Program-made: the position numbers and the translations under genes
The notes under the pieces: generated by a model
Database searches by the model: none
What the model was told of the DNA's origin: nothing
The model's input: only the letters and a program-made list of their open reading frames with translations
In this document: positions 1 to 11,232 of the stretch, one piece after another
Position numbering within the stretch: the first letter of the stretch is position 1
Layout of the letters: every line of letters begins with the position of its first letter
NCBI RefSeq assembly: GCF_030052815.1
Contig: NC_079507.1
Coordinates: 51,223,571 to 51,287,570 of the forward strand
Length of the DNA stretch: 64,000 bases
Source: Hevea brasiliensis
Lineage: Eukaryota > Streptophyta > Magnoliopsida > Malpighiales > Euphorbiaceae
Direction of reading: 5' to 3'

Positions 1-485
1 AAATTCATTTGGGGTTTCAAAAATTTTATAGAAAATCTGGCGGAGTATTGGCTAAAAATGGATAAAACAGTTCTTCAGAACCTGTGAAAAATGCTTTCAA
101 TACATTTTCAATCATTCTCAAACTCCATTTGTATCAACATAATCTCAATATTCTCAATCATTTCTCACAACTTCTTCTATTTGACATTCATTCATTTCAC
201 ATAATAATCATGTTCAAATCATCAATAAATACTAAATTTTCATTTATAAACACAAATTACAAATATTTGCATTAATACTAAAATATATTACATGAGTTTC
301 AATTTATACATGAGAAAATAAAAGTTTAATTATAAAAAACAAACAGTATCAAAATACCAAAATGGAACCTAGTGTCCTACCAATGCATTGTAGTCTGTGA
401 GGTGACATGGATACTATGCAGAACTATGAACGGCCTCACCTAGTCTGTGGTATACTAGGCTCTTTGTTCAAATCTTCAGTACCTA

Positions 486-522
486 CGCGTTGCAAAAGCA
501 ACGCGCTAAGCATAAAGCTTAG
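486..522 (-). other. Paired stem-loops inside the EA LTR
   Basis: Two adjacent perfect inverted repeats are visible: CGCGTTGC at 486-493 pairs with GCAACGCG at 498-505 around an AAAA loop, and CTAAGC at 506-511 pairs with GCTTAG at 517-522 around a 5-nt loop. Equivalent structures occur in the LTRs at 5,263, 15,740, 30,991, 34,650, 35,979 and about 45,377. A role in the LTR transcript, such as 3'-end formation or packaging, is inference. Confidence 0.6.
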
Positions 523-711
523 TGGTGCCAATAATACAAGAAAATATAATATACAAATAAAAGTAAAAATTTCCTAGTTATTGTGTTTATAAGAAATGAA
601 TAATTACTAACTTATTGTTTAGTCGAATGTTAATTACATTTTATGATATTAACTCTTTCTAGCATTTTATTAATTGTTTTCTTGATAATTTTTAGCTTCT
701 TTTTATTGTAA

Positions 712-1065
712 TCATTCTTGTTCTTTATCTTGATATTTAATTTCCTTATTTTCTTCAATAATCAATTCAATTACATTATACTTTTTCATGCCCAAATAAC
801 CTATACAAATTGACCAGACTGAATAAATGAGTAAACTAGCACTGGGTACCAGATACCTCAGGCCGTCACACCATCGGTCATAATGTATCTCCCGGTGTGC
901 AAACAGAATAGCTAATAAGCCATAAAAGCAATAAGGCATAAAGCCAAGTATAACATCATAATCAGTATAGCCATAGGCTATCATATCACAGAATGGCATG
1001 GAGCCATACATCATACACAGTACTACTATTAGAACCCTATTGGCATACCAACCTATCCAAACCAA
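712..1065 (-). other. Small ORF inside LTR, shared between LTR copies
   Basis: This 117-codon frame reads in the same direction as the element and includes the strings MPFCDMIAYGYTDYD, DRWCDG and IGYLG. Related frames occur in the LTRs at 11,870-12,220 (-), 34,280-34,498 (+), 36,147-36,368 (-), 45,566-45,841 (-) and, in part, 16,264-16,521 (-). I recognise no domain. Part of the reading comes from short GCCAT/ATGGC repeats, so it may be a non-coding U3 or R feature that happens to stay open. Confidence 0.35.
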
Positions 1066-2443
1066 TCACATTAGGCCTACTAGGGCATATAACAAAGTTA
1101 TTTCTTGAATATTTGTACTTAACATGTAAGGTTCCTATTCATTTAGTCATTTAAGTCAAAATATTGACTTTCTCATATATAATAGTTACATGAGTTTTAA
1201 TCACATAGATTTACCACATTTTGGTTCCCAAAAGAGTTGGCAATAGTTGCCAATCCATACTTCTAACCATTGGAGAATAATTCAAAATTTTAGTTTTTGG
1301 GTGCTAGAGTTCACTATTCCAATAGGTCATTCTACAGTAAGAATTTGGCCAAATATTCTTCATCAAAGTTGTTCCTTATTGTGTCTAGTTACATTTTTTT
1401 TTTAATCACTCCATTTGGAGCTTTGTAGCTCAAGTTATGGCCTAAAAACCATAACTAGCAAGATTGCAAATTTTCCAGAAATTCTGGGCAGAATCAATTA
1501 TGCAGTTTTTGTACACTGATTGCAGGTCAATTTTTGGCCATGTTATGGTCAAAATTTGGGTTTATTTTCTTCATGAAAGTTGTAGGGCTATGTCTCAGCT
1601 TTCTACTAGTTAACATTCAGGTCAATTAGACCTTTCGACACTGAGTTATGACCAAATGAATGAACACTATTCATTTGGTCATTTTCCAGGGACAGCTTAT
1701 GTGTTACCCGGATTGAAGCAATTTTTAGGTCAACTTAGGTTGGTTTTCTGGGCAGGGTTTCTTCATAAAAAATGTTGCATTATGTGTCCACTATCACCTC
1801 TAATTGGCCTTGCACCAATTGGGGCAACATAGCTTAAGATATAACCCCATGAACACACTGGACTCATAGAGTCCAGAATTGATCACAAAGGGCAACATGC
1901 CAATTCCTAATCCAATGCCACATTTCAGTCTAAATCAAAGTCAATTCGTCTCAAATGGTCACTAATTAACCATTAGAACACTGATTTACCATCAATTGAG
2001 CAAAACTCTAATTAAGCCTAAACCCTAATTCTCTAATTCTCTTAATCTTGCAAGACATGCTACTCCCATTAAAAATTCATACATATACATGTTAAATAGC
2101 ATTAGGAGGTAAGTTTAAACTAAATAAAACATAAGAATTCTCCTTGCTTCTAATCTGGCCAATTTTCCTTTTCAGCCATTACCCATGATTTCTTCAATTT
2201 TTATTCATATTTACAACTCAATTCAACTAATCCACACAATTTAAATACTAAATCTTAAAGTTAAGAGCACCTACCTCTTGTAGTAGTTTTCAAAAGCTCC
2301 AAATCTTCTCTTTTCCCCTTTCTTTTTGTTAGCTAGAGGTTGTTTAAGATGCAAGATCAATTTTTAGTGAAGCAAGTTAGTGATTTTAGGGTGATTTGGT
2401 GGGTTACCTCAAGCTTGATTAAGCTTCTATGGAGTTTTCTTTC

Positions 2444-2467
2444 CTCTCTCTCTCTCTCTCTCTCTCT
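2444..2467. repeat. (CT)n microsatellite in LTR
   Basis: About twelve CT units inside the EA LTR. The corresponding tract near 13,600 in the other EA LTR is shorter, so the tract has changed in length since insertion. Confidence 0.9.
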
Positions 2468-3152
2468 ACGTTTCTGCTTCCCAAAAGTTAAAGATGGCTG
2501 TCCACTTTTTTCAATTTTTATCTCCTTTTATTCATGTTTAAGTAGTTTATAATGATGTGTCAAATTTTGATTGGGTGAAAATATTTTAATTGCATCATGC
2601 TTATGTCATAAATATGACTTTTATTTCATTTTCTTTTCTTTTCTTTTCTATTCATTTTTAATTAAATTTTTAGCAATATTTATTTATATTTTAGATCATA
2701 ATAATTATTTACTTAATTGGACAAGTCGGCCAAAAATTATCTCTGAAGACGAAATGACCAAAATGCCCTTCGTTTGGCTTATTGAGCCAAAATCGTCTGT
2801 ACCGATCTAAAAATTTTTCTAAGCATTTTCTTGGCATTCTAATGCCATCAAAACCTCAATGACTATTCTCTGGAGTCCCAAAAATTATTTCATAAATTTT
2901 TCCCTGGGTTTAGGGCTTCTAGCTATGAGGACCGCAGCTTCCCACTGGGTTACCCATCGCTAGGGCACTGGCTCATTTAACTTGGTTGTATTTTATTTCT
3001 AAAATTTTTCCTAAATTTTTCTTATTAATATTTTAGTTAATTATAGTTCCTCACTTTAGTTTAAATATTTTTCCAGACGTTCTAGCTATCCGGACTGACA
3101 CCGGTCACCTGAACAGTAGAATGTACAGAATTGCTACAGTGAGGATGTTACA

Positions 3153-3348
3153 ACTCTTCCCCTCTGATATAAATTTCTTCCTCGAAATTTACCTGACTTA
3201 AGTAATCGAGAAGCTGCTACCTCTTTACTTCTTCACTTCCTTGTGTTGCCTCATCAATGTTTGGGTTCGGCTCCTCCTGAGCTTCCATAGCATATACCCG
3301 TGGTGCCACCCTGACTTCGAGCCTTTCTACTGTCTCAGAAATAATTTT
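3153..3348 (-). mobile_element. Polypurine tract and 3' leader of EA, with pol deleted
   Basis: On the minus strand this runs from the end of gag to the LTR: a purine tract of the form AGAGGGGAAGAGT directly abuts the LTR. Upstream is the short 'GAGGAAGAAATTT'-like stretch that normally follows the gypsy polyprotein stop. Protease, reverse transcriptase, RNase H and integrase, normally about 3 kb here, are missing. Confidence 0.75.
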
Positions 3349-4464
3349 CTATGAAATGTCAGCCTTCTCTACTCTACCCAATCTTTTTCCCCTTTGAACT
3401 GCAGGGGCAGGTCTATCAACTTGTACTGGAGCTATTGAACCACTCCTCTGAGGGCAATCTCTTATGAAATGATCTTTAGCCCCACACTTGAAACACTCTC
3501 CAGTTAACAGTTGACACTCCCCTTTATGTCTCCTATCACAGTGCATACATTCAGGCACTGGGGTGGATCCCGTTGTTACTGTGCCTGGGGAGCTAGCTAT
3601 AGATATCCCAGTTTGGCCTCTCTGGCCCTGTGTCTGATCTTGTGAACCAAAACCCTTAAGCTTTTTACTATCAATCGGTATACTTAACTGCCCTGGTCCA
3701 AATTCCCTCTTACGCTGCCTATCTTTCCTATTCTGTTCACTTACTCTTTCTACTTTCAGTGCGGCCTCAACTAATTTTGTGAAGTCCGTAATCCCCATAG
3801 CAGTGATCATTATTTTAATGTTGTCATTTAGCCCCTCTTCAAACCTTCTGCACCTCTCTGATTCTGTGGGGACTATCTCTCTTCTGTAGCGGCTTAGTCT
3901 GACAAACTCCTTCTCATACTCCGCTACTGATAGCTGCCTCTGCCTCAGACTAATAAACTCTCTTCTTCTGTCTTTCAAGTACACACTTCCCACATACTTC
4001 TTCTTAAATTCAGCAAGGAAGAAATCCCAAGTTACGAGTCCTGGTCGGACTTCACTAGATATAGTGTCCCACCACTGATAGACATCATCTTGAAGTAGAG
4101 ACACAACACCCTCCAAGTTCTGCTCTAGGGTGCAATGCAGTTGCTTCAATACCCTTATGGTGCGGTCTAGCCAATTCTCAACCTCCACCGAGTCATCTTC
4201 TTTCTTACCCATGAAGTCCACAGCTCCAAATTTTCTCAGTTTTTCCAAATGGGATTTCTGCTATGGAGGTGGAGGTGGTGGTGGTGGCATAACCCTAGCC
4301 ATCTGTTTGAAGAATTCAGCCACTTGCTAAAACATAGTCGGCGGAGGCTGTGCAGGCACTACTGGTACTGGTGGAGCAAGTTCTCCCTGGCCCCCAGTCT
4401 CAGCTGCAGGTGGAGCACGACTCTCCACTTCCTCATCTACTGCTCTCTGTGACGTGGGGTCCAT
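3349..4464 (-). pseudogene. Ty3/gypsy gag of element EA (only protein left in the element)
   Basis: The gag structural protein would form the retrotransposon particle and bind its RNA. The start ATG is at 4,464 (MDPTSQRAV...), and stops near 4,327 and 4,249 break the proline-rich N-terminal part. From 4,248 the frame is open for 299 codons and shows the gypsy gag core (KLRKFGAVDF, QWWDTISSEV, YLKDRRREFISLRQ, RRFEEGLND) and a CCHC zinc knuckle of pattern CFKCGAKDHFIRDC. It ends at a normal stop, but no protease or polymerase follows, so the element resembles an internally deleted gag-only derivative that would depend on other copies. The E2 gag at 43,777-44,620 is its closest relative in the window. 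Confidence 0.85.
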
Positions 4465-4572
4465 ATCCTAATCAAAATAAGAAAGACAAATAGATCTGCA
4501 TTAGTGTCACCTCGACTCTTACAAATGTAATGCGTGGTATGGACTCTATCTAGACCCAGAAATGCCTAAACT

Positions 4573-4585
4573 GTGCTCTGATACT
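4573..4585 (-). other. Primer binding site of EA (initiator tRNA-Met type)
   Basis: The minus strand reads AGTATCAGAGCAC directly inside the 5' LTR. This is a one-base variant of the common plant retrotransposon primer site TGGTATCAGAGC, complementary to the tRNA-Met 3' end. Confidence 0.75.
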
Positions 4586-5959
4586 ACTAAATGTGACACC
4601 CCTTACCCGTCTACAATGTAGCCGAGCAAAATATGCCACACAATGTACCGGAACACCATATTTTATCCCAATCATTTTTATCCTTAATTTATTTCTTCAT
4701 GGATATGAAGTGTAATTTGTGAAATTTTACTCATTTAAGTCATTTATTGAAATTATAAATTCATTTGGGATTCTAAAAATTTTATAGAAAATCCGGTGGA
4801 GTACTAGCTAAAAATGGATAAAACAGTTCTTTGAAACCTGTGAAAAACACTTCCAATACATTTTCAATCATTCTCTAACTCCATTTGTATCAACATAATC
4901 TCAATATTCTCAATTATTTCTCACAACTTCTTCTATTTGACATTCATTCATTTCACATGATAATCATGTTCAAATCATCAATAAATACTAAATTTTCATT
5001 TATAAACACAAATTACAAATATTTGCATTAATACTAAAATATATTACATGAGTTTCAATTTATACGTGAGAAAATAAAAGTTTAATTACAAAATATAAAC
5101 AGTACCAAAATACCAAAATGGGACCTGGTGTCCTACCAATGCACTGTAGTCTGTGAGGTGACACGGATACTATGCAGAACTATGAATGGCGTCACCCAGT
5201 CTATGGTCTACTAGGCTCTCTGTCCAAATCTTTAGTATCTACGCGTTGCAAAAGCGAGGTGTTAAGCATAAAGCTTAGTGGTGCCAATAATACAAGAAAA
5301 TATAATATACAAATAAAAGTAAAAATTTCCTAGTTATTGTGTTTATAAGAAATGAATAATTACTAACTTATTGTTTAGTCGAAGGCTAATTACATTTTAT
5401 GATATTAACTCCTAGCATTTTATTAATCGCTTTCTTAATAATTTTTAGCTTCTTTTTATTGTAATTGTCGCAAGGTTTTTTGCAGTCTCCTAGACGAGTT
5501 CTCACCGAAGTGGGAAAAGTGAGGAGTCGCCACTTTAATTTTAAGGGAAATTAAAGAAAACCATTTGTAAAGGTAAATTAAGGAGAAACCACTTTGAAAG
5601 CAGATATTCTAGGTTCGGGGTCCGTATATGGGTAGGGAAGGTGTTAGGCACCCCACCTCGTCCCTCAACGAGGGTAAACAGATTTAACATTATGCTCTTT
5701 ATAAATTAAAATTGGTAATTTGGGGGTTGGAGTGACGATGTTAATCCTTTATAAGGATAAAAGGAATATTTGATATTTAACTATTCAGGGTTGCCCAAGA
5801 ACATGAGTACATGAGATGACCCTTAGTGAGTAGTTGTTGGGTAGCGGATTTTTTTTAGGGGGTTACTTTGTGTATTGAAGTTGTGATGTTTTAATTTGGG
5901 TTTTAGTTAAGAGAATTTAGGTAAGGACTATCTCCCGATCTCTTGATGTATTAATTTAA

Positions 5960-6440
5960 GGGAGAGATTTCGGATAAGAACTCTCCTCCGATCTCCATAT
6001 ATTTTATTAAAATTTTGGTTGAGAATCGGGTAAGAACTCTCCCCAGATCTCTTAATGTATTCCGTTTAGAGTTTTAAGCGAAGGATATTGGATAAGAACT
6101 CTTCTCCGATCTCCACATTTTATTAAAATTTTGGCTAAGAATCAGGTAAGAACTCTCCCTCGAACTCTTAATGTATTCCGTTTAGAGTTTTAAGCGAAGG
6201 ATCTCGGATAAGAACTCTCCTCCGATCTCCACATTTTATTAAAATTTTGGCTGAGAATTAGGTAAGAACTCTCCCCCGATCTCTTAAAGTATTCCGTTTA
6301 GAGTTTTAAGCAAAGGATCTCGGATAAGAACTCTCCTCCGATCTCCACATTTTATTAAAATTTTGGCTGAGAATCAGGTAAGAACTCTCCCCCGATCAAT
6401 TAATATATTACGTTTAAGAATTAAGTTGAGCTTGGGTAAG
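5960..6440. repeat. Tandem repeat array, about 116-bp unit, four copies
   Basis: Successive units begin near 6,026, 6,139, 6,255 and 6,371, each carrying GGTAAGAACTCTCCCC-GATCTC, a GTTTAGAGTTTTAAGC block and TTTTATTAAAATTTTGG. Neighbouring units are nearly identical, so the array expanded recently or is kept uniform. Confidence 0.85.
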
Positions 6441-8180
6441 AACTCTCTCCCGAGCTCTTAATGTTTGCTAGAATGGCATTTTGTAAGGACTTTGAGACTA
6501 AGAATTCAAGTGAAGGGTCTCTCTTGATCCCTCATTTTTAGGGGGTGGGTACCGAAGACACAGGATGTTTGGGTAAAGCTTTTCTTAGCCTACGGGACCC
6601 TATAACTAGATAGTGGATGAAAGACTGAATTCTTTGCTGATCTTCCGTCTGATCATTTTATTAGAACTCTTCGACTAGCAATATCTGATCTCTATTGTCG
6701 CTAGCCCGAGGTTCGATCTCATCTTAATTCCCGATCTATAGTACTTTTGCCTAGTTTTATTTCTAAGGTCCGATCTCATAACTTGTTTATTTGACTTGTT
6801 CTTATTTCTGATTTATTTGACCTTTTGCTACGCCTATCTTTTGTCATTTTTTATTCATTCAGGCCTGAAGCTCTCACGTTAAGATACTTCTACCAATATC
6901 TTTTAGATTATCTATAAGTTGTCCATGACCTGAACCTCTATTCTCAAAGGAAATGAAAACTAAGAGGAGATAAATAGAGTTTACGAATGAATAGATAAAG
7001 AAGACTCGGGAAATGACTATTGGCTTGGAGAATCTACTTTGGGGTTTTAGCGCAACTGAATATAACAAAAATTTTGAGAATAAAAATGGAGAAAATTAAA
7101 GCATGAGTATTCGACAAAATGACAGTCTAGACACTTACCTGTGAGGAGTTGAGGAGACTAATGGGCTAACTCCGGTGTCCACAAATCTTGTAGAGGTGAA
7201 AGCTGATAGCAAAAAAAAACTAATACTTACTCGAAGTAATAGGAATCGGGTCAGAATGAAGTTGAGCTTTGGAGAGTAATGTACCAATATTAGAGTGGTG
7301 AGAATGAAATTAAACAAAGAAAAATGGCTTTACAGAGTAATGAACAGACTGAAAATGAAAATTTCAGGGTTCAGAACTCCTTCAATGCAAATACTTAAGA
7401 AAATCAGTTTTTAAAGTTTCTCAAAAGCTCAGAATGGCAAAGTAGCAAGACTGAATCAAATTTCAGAGTCTTTCCACTATAATCACCACTTTTTTTGTCC
7501 GTCCCTTTTACAGTATTGTATGCAGGTATTTATAGGGAATGGGTACTCATCATGGAGGGTAAGGATCTCATCAGGGGAGACGGAGGGTTTAGATTCAAAA
7601 GGACATAATCCGATGTCTAAGAATTAAAGAGAATCAAAATGGAGGGTTGTGATTTTATTTAGAATATCCATCCTTTCTTCTTTTAAACCAACGGCTCAGG
7701 GTCTTGCCTTACAAGATGGATGCGAAGGTTAGGAATAAAAAGCACTGAACCTGTCGTCTACTTTTTGATCCAAGGGCTTCGGGTCCATCCTTACAATTGT
7801 GATCATCGGTGGATATCAAAATGTACAGAACTGCCATAACTGTTTTGGCGTCTGTCAGCTAGGTAGGCATTTCTGCGAATGAGGCATGAGATGAAGATTT
7901 GATCATGCTTGCAACGCTTTAACTAACTCGGCTCTGATCATGAAGAGAGTTATTTGAAAGCTATTCAATCTCCCCGTGCTCTCTGATCTCTATTTCTTCC
8001 GATCTTCCTATTATGACCCTCTCCTTTTCTGATCTCTCTAGTATCAAGTCCCTTCTCATTTCCCGATCTCTCCGATTCTAGATCTTTCTTCCTTGTCTAA
8101 CTTGCCTTGGTCAACGCAATTAATTCTTCAGTTACCGATGCATTGGCTTTGGTTTCTGTATGCAATAAATGCCCAGCCCC
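6440..8180. other. Non-coding part of the TGTCG-ended element
   Basis: No convincing gene. The stretch is rich in CCGATCTC-like words. Short ORFs here (6,874-7,068 and 7,135-7,317 on the minus strand) show no domain and no codon pattern that I trust. Confidence 0.6.
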
Positions 8181-8189
8181 TATATATAT
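8181..8189 (+). promoter_or_regulatory. TATA box of the first promoter module
   Basis: TATATATAT follows the word AATGCCCAGCCCC and lies about 100 bases before an ATG at 8,292. The arrangement parallels the module at 9,198 (AATGCTCAG then TATAAATA), which suggests duplication of a promoter inside the element. Confidence 0.5.
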
Positions 8190-8291
8190 GCACCAATGGG
8201 GAAATCCCCTTCACACTTCACTTTTCTCCTTCAGTTTTTTTTTCAATGCTCTTTTTTTCAATTCAAGCTTCTCCGGTAAAAAATTCTGATT

Positions 8292-8702
8292 ATGGCTACT
8301 TTTGATCTTTTCCCGACTATTTTCTTCGCCTTTCGTTTGAAAGTTTATGACCTCGGCAATCAGAGAACCATAAGGACGTTATCTGATGACAGTGATGGAA
8401 GCAGACTAATTTACCGATCAAGGTCGAAAGTGATGAAAGTGCCGATCTCGAATCGGTCTACCGGTAGAATTGGTCTACTGATCTCAAGTAAGAGGACTGC
8501 TAATTTCAATCTTAATGTCGGTGACCACCACTTAAAGTTTATTTGGCCCCTCACCACATCGGGCATCCCGACTGCAGCTCAGTTCTGGTCGATGACATCT
8601 ATGATGACTCTGCTCACTATCATGAGAGTCATAGTCACCCTATCTGAGCTGCACATCTGTCCAATACTTATGGTCGGCTTTCTGATCAAACACATCTTTT
8701 GA
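8292..8702 (+). CDS. Hypothetical 136-codon ORF behind the first promoter module
   Basis: I do not recognise this product. The frame begins [14 protein letters not shown] and has a hydrophobic segment near its end ([14 protein letters not shown]). It lies behind a TATA box and a pyrimidine-rich leader like that of the gene at 9,360, so it may be a decayed duplicate of that gene's first exon or may be spurious. Confidence 0.25.
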   Translation: MATFDLFPTIFFAFRLKVYDLGNQRTIRTLSDDSDGSRLIYRSRSKVMKVPISNRSTGRIGLLISSKRTANFNLNVGDHHLKFIWPLTTSGIPTAAQFWSMTSMMTLLTIMRVIVTLSELHICPILMVGFLIKHIF

Positions 8703-8756
8703 TTCAGCCACAAGACTAGGCTTTGACATAAGCCATTATTAGGTAAGATGTAGTGC

Positions 8757-8910
8757 TGATCTTTAGAGATTGCCCAAATGATGTAATCTGATATTTAAAG
8801 ATTTCCCCAATGATGTAATCCGATCTCTTGAGATCTCCCAGATAATGTAATCCAATATTTAAAGACTTCCCCAATGATGTAATCCGATCCCAGATGATGT
8901 AATTCAATCT
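8757..8910. repeat. Tandem repeat, about 30-bp unit, five degenerate copies
   Basis: The repeated core is CCCCAATGATGTAATCCGAT with a TTTAAAGA-type spacer. The minus-strand ORF over it (8,716-8,907) is only a translation of the repeat. Confidence 0.8.
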
Positions 8911-9197
8911 TTTGGAAATAAAATGAAATTTTATTTGAAGGTTTTTATTTTATTATTGCATTAATTATTTTTCTGATCTCTAATATGCATATCCGATTTG
9001 ATCTCTAAATGAATCGCCATTAGCCGATCTGCGGTTTTGAAAGTTTGCCCAATCCGATAACCCTAACTAACCGATCTCATTTATTTGATTTTATTATTGT
9101 GTTTCTAGAACTTTCTCGCGTCATGTCAGGAAAGCGACCCGATTCCGCTAACCGATGCGTCGCTTGGGACTTCGTGAGCATTAAATGCTCAGACGGG

Positions 9198-9205
9198 TAT
9201 AAATA
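9198..9205 (+). promoter_or_regulatory. TATA box upstream of the Transposase_28-like gene
   Basis: TATAAATA followed by a GGGGGAGGG stretch, about 155 bases before the ATG at 9,360. A possible splice donor (CTGGTAAGG) lies in the leader at about 9,310. The placement is right for a Pol II promoter, but activity is unproven. Confidence 0.55.
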
Positions 9206-9359
9206 GGGGGAGGGTAAGTCAGTTACTTCCTTATGTCATTTTCAGAACTTCCCTAGCAATCTCAGCATTCTCTCATTTTCTCAAGTTTTTCCGACACCGA
9301 TCACATTCTGGTAAGGATTTTGATTCTTTTCTCGATTAATTTCTTTTGTTTTCCTGAAA

Positions 9360-11232
9360 ATGAGTGACGCTGAGGGTCAGAGAGCTGCGAGCCCACCTTC
9401 CGTCCATGTTTCATGGACCTCGAAAGAGGGCAATAAGATTAGATCAGGCAGTGGAACCAGCACGGCCATCATTTCGGTTACTGGTCCGGCTACCAAACCG
9501 AAGCAAGGAACCTCTTTGAGGAGGGAAAACCTACCAATTGATGAGATGCCGTCTGTTCTGAGGGAAACCGATCTCCAGTCCATAAGTCAGGAGTACAACC
9601 TGCGTATCGACTCCTTCGAACTGATTAAGTGCCATGGCGACCATCGGGCCGATTACTTTTTTTATGAAGGTGATCTCCTTATAGTATATGAAGAACAGCT
9701 GAAGGTTGGACTCTGTTTTCCTTTGGACAAGTTTTACAAGGCTGTCCTAAAGTTCCACCACATCTCGGTAGCTCAAGTGCACCCGAACTCCTGGCGGACT
9801 TTAATAGCTTTTCGGGGCCTCTGCCGAGCTAAGGGACTGGAACCCATGACTAAAGTCTTTGCTGAGCTACATGGGCTTGCTCGAAGGAAGGATGATGAGT
9901 TATGGTTCTTTCAGGCTAAGCCAAACTGCTCCCTCTTTACTGATCTCCCTTCTTCATTGAAGAATTAGAAGGACCGCTTTTTTATATTGAGGAGCAAGAT
10001 TCCGAACGGCTTTGAGGGTATCCCACGGAGTTGGCAACACCTGGTCGCTCCGATCTCGAAGAAGATCACCTTAAATAAGGACGAAGATGCCATGGTGAAA
10101 GAGTTAAAGTCTCAGGCGTCCACCCAAAAATTCTCATGCTTAGACGCAGTGATGGCCGAACTGAAGTATTGGATGATGTGGCTGATCACTGATGAAGACT
10201 ACGAGCTTCAGCTCTCTGACCTCGGCCCTGGTAATATCTATATCTTTGGCCTCTGAATCTTAGCGAACTCACTGACTTCTTTTCTATGCAGGTATGGCAG
10301 GCGGCGACACTTCCAAGGAGAGCCACAAGGGAAAGAGGGAGGTCTCCCGAAAAGTGCAGGCAATGAAGGGGGCCACCATTGCTGATGCTCAGACCCCTCG
10401 TCGTGAATTAGTAGAGGTGTCGAGCTCTCCTCCCCGACCTTAGGAGCAATCGATCCCAGAGGTAGAGGTTGTCGCTCCTGCTCTTCAGCAGATCAAACTT
10501 CTGCCTCCCCCACCTCCTCCGATCTCTTCCACTGTGGAAGGGGAGTCCTCGGGTCCTACACTTAGGACACTTTCCCGGAGCGCTCAACTTCTGATCCAAT
10601 CGCTGGAAAGAAACTGCTCTACAAGAGGGAATCCCGACCTGGCCAAAGTCATGGGAGTTTCCATCTGCTTCTAAGAAGATCAGAACAGGTTAACAGAGGA
10701 GAGCATCGATGATATCTTAACTCAGACAATGAGCTTGGGCTTGGAGACCATCGCTAATCAACACGTAATCAGAGAGAAGGCCCATGCCTTAAGGAGGGAG
10801 ATCCTTAAGGCGGTCCAGGACGCCTCAGCTGCACAAGCTCAACTCTCTTCTACTAATGACTACATCGCCAGAACGAAAGATCGAATGAAGCATTATGAAG
10901 AGAGGATAGCGGAGGTGGAGCGGGAACTTGAAGACTCTCGGGCTGGTCTCTCTACCGATCTCGCTTGTTTTACTGAAGACCTTTGGGCAAAAGAAGAGGA
11001 GCTCCGAGCCAAGGAGGAGGAGCTCCGAGCCAAGGATGAGGAGCTCCAAGCTAAGGAAGAGAAGAGCACCACAAAAGAGGCCGGAGCTTATGTGAACGCC
11101 CATAATGACCTTCTGGCTGAACTGAGGAGGCGGTATCCTGAAGAAGAATTCTCCTGGATGATTGAGCTCACCCAAGATGCCGAAGAGGAGAGTGACGAGG
11201 AGCCAGAGAGAGAGAGAAAGGGAGAGAATTAG
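9360..11232 (+). pseudogene. Transposase_28-like (PF04195-type) transposon protein, one intron, three in-frame stops
   Basis: The frame starts MSDAEGQRAASPP. Its first part (LRETDLQSISQEYNLR, FYEGDLLIVYEEQLKVG, FPLDKFYKAVL, VHPNSWRTLIAFRGLC) matches the plant PF04195 pattern as I recall it. After a TAG at 9,966 the same frame runs on to 10,230, where a GT...AG intron (10,231-10,291) is needed to rejoin frame. It then passes TAG at 10,441 and TAA at 10,672 and ends in a charged coiled coil (repeated AKEEELR units near 10,990-11,060) with a stop at 11,232. All pieces stay in one frame once the intron is removed, so the gene was once intact. The function of the family is unknown; it is found with plant gypsy elements. 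Confidence 0.7.
10231..10291 (+). other. 61-nt intron of the Transposase_28-like gene
   Basis: The donor GGTAATAT follows CTCGGCCCT and the acceptor is TTTTCTATGCAG. Removing it joins the upstream frame to the downstream one without a stop at the junction. Without splicing, the upstream frame stops at 10,254-10,256. Confidence 0.65.

Larger units (their letters stand above)
1..3152 (-). mobile_element. 3' LTR of gag-only gypsy element EA (left edge cut by the window)
   Basis: The right boundary reads GAGGATGTTACA and is followed at 3,153 by a pyrimidine run that on the minus strand is a polypurine tract, as expected for the start of a 3' LTR read on the minus strand. The sequence from base 1 matches the LTR copy beginning at 4,592, starting roughly 165 bases into it, so the missing part lies left of the window. 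It is also related to the LTRs at 32,125, 35,326 and 44,747. It contains no ordinary gene. The minus-strand ORF at 712-1065 belongs to the LTR and is shared with other copies. Confidence 0.9.

Noticed and set aside
84..275. Short ORF at the left edge
   Set aside because: It lies in an AT-rich part of an LTR, has no domain, and its frame is not kept in the copy at 4,840.
2340..2810. Two ORFs in the EA LTR
   Set aside because: They consist of CT repeat and TTTTC-rich sequence; the other LTR copies break them.
4130..4452. Plus-strand ORFs opposite the EA gag
   Set aside because: Shadows of gag on the other strand; the glycine run is the complement of its proline run.
5960..6440. CRISPR-like array
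   Set aside because: A plant tandem repeat without unique spacers; no cas genes and a eukaryotic context.
8716..8907. Minus-strand ORF
   Set aside because: Only the translation of a 30-bp tandem repeat.
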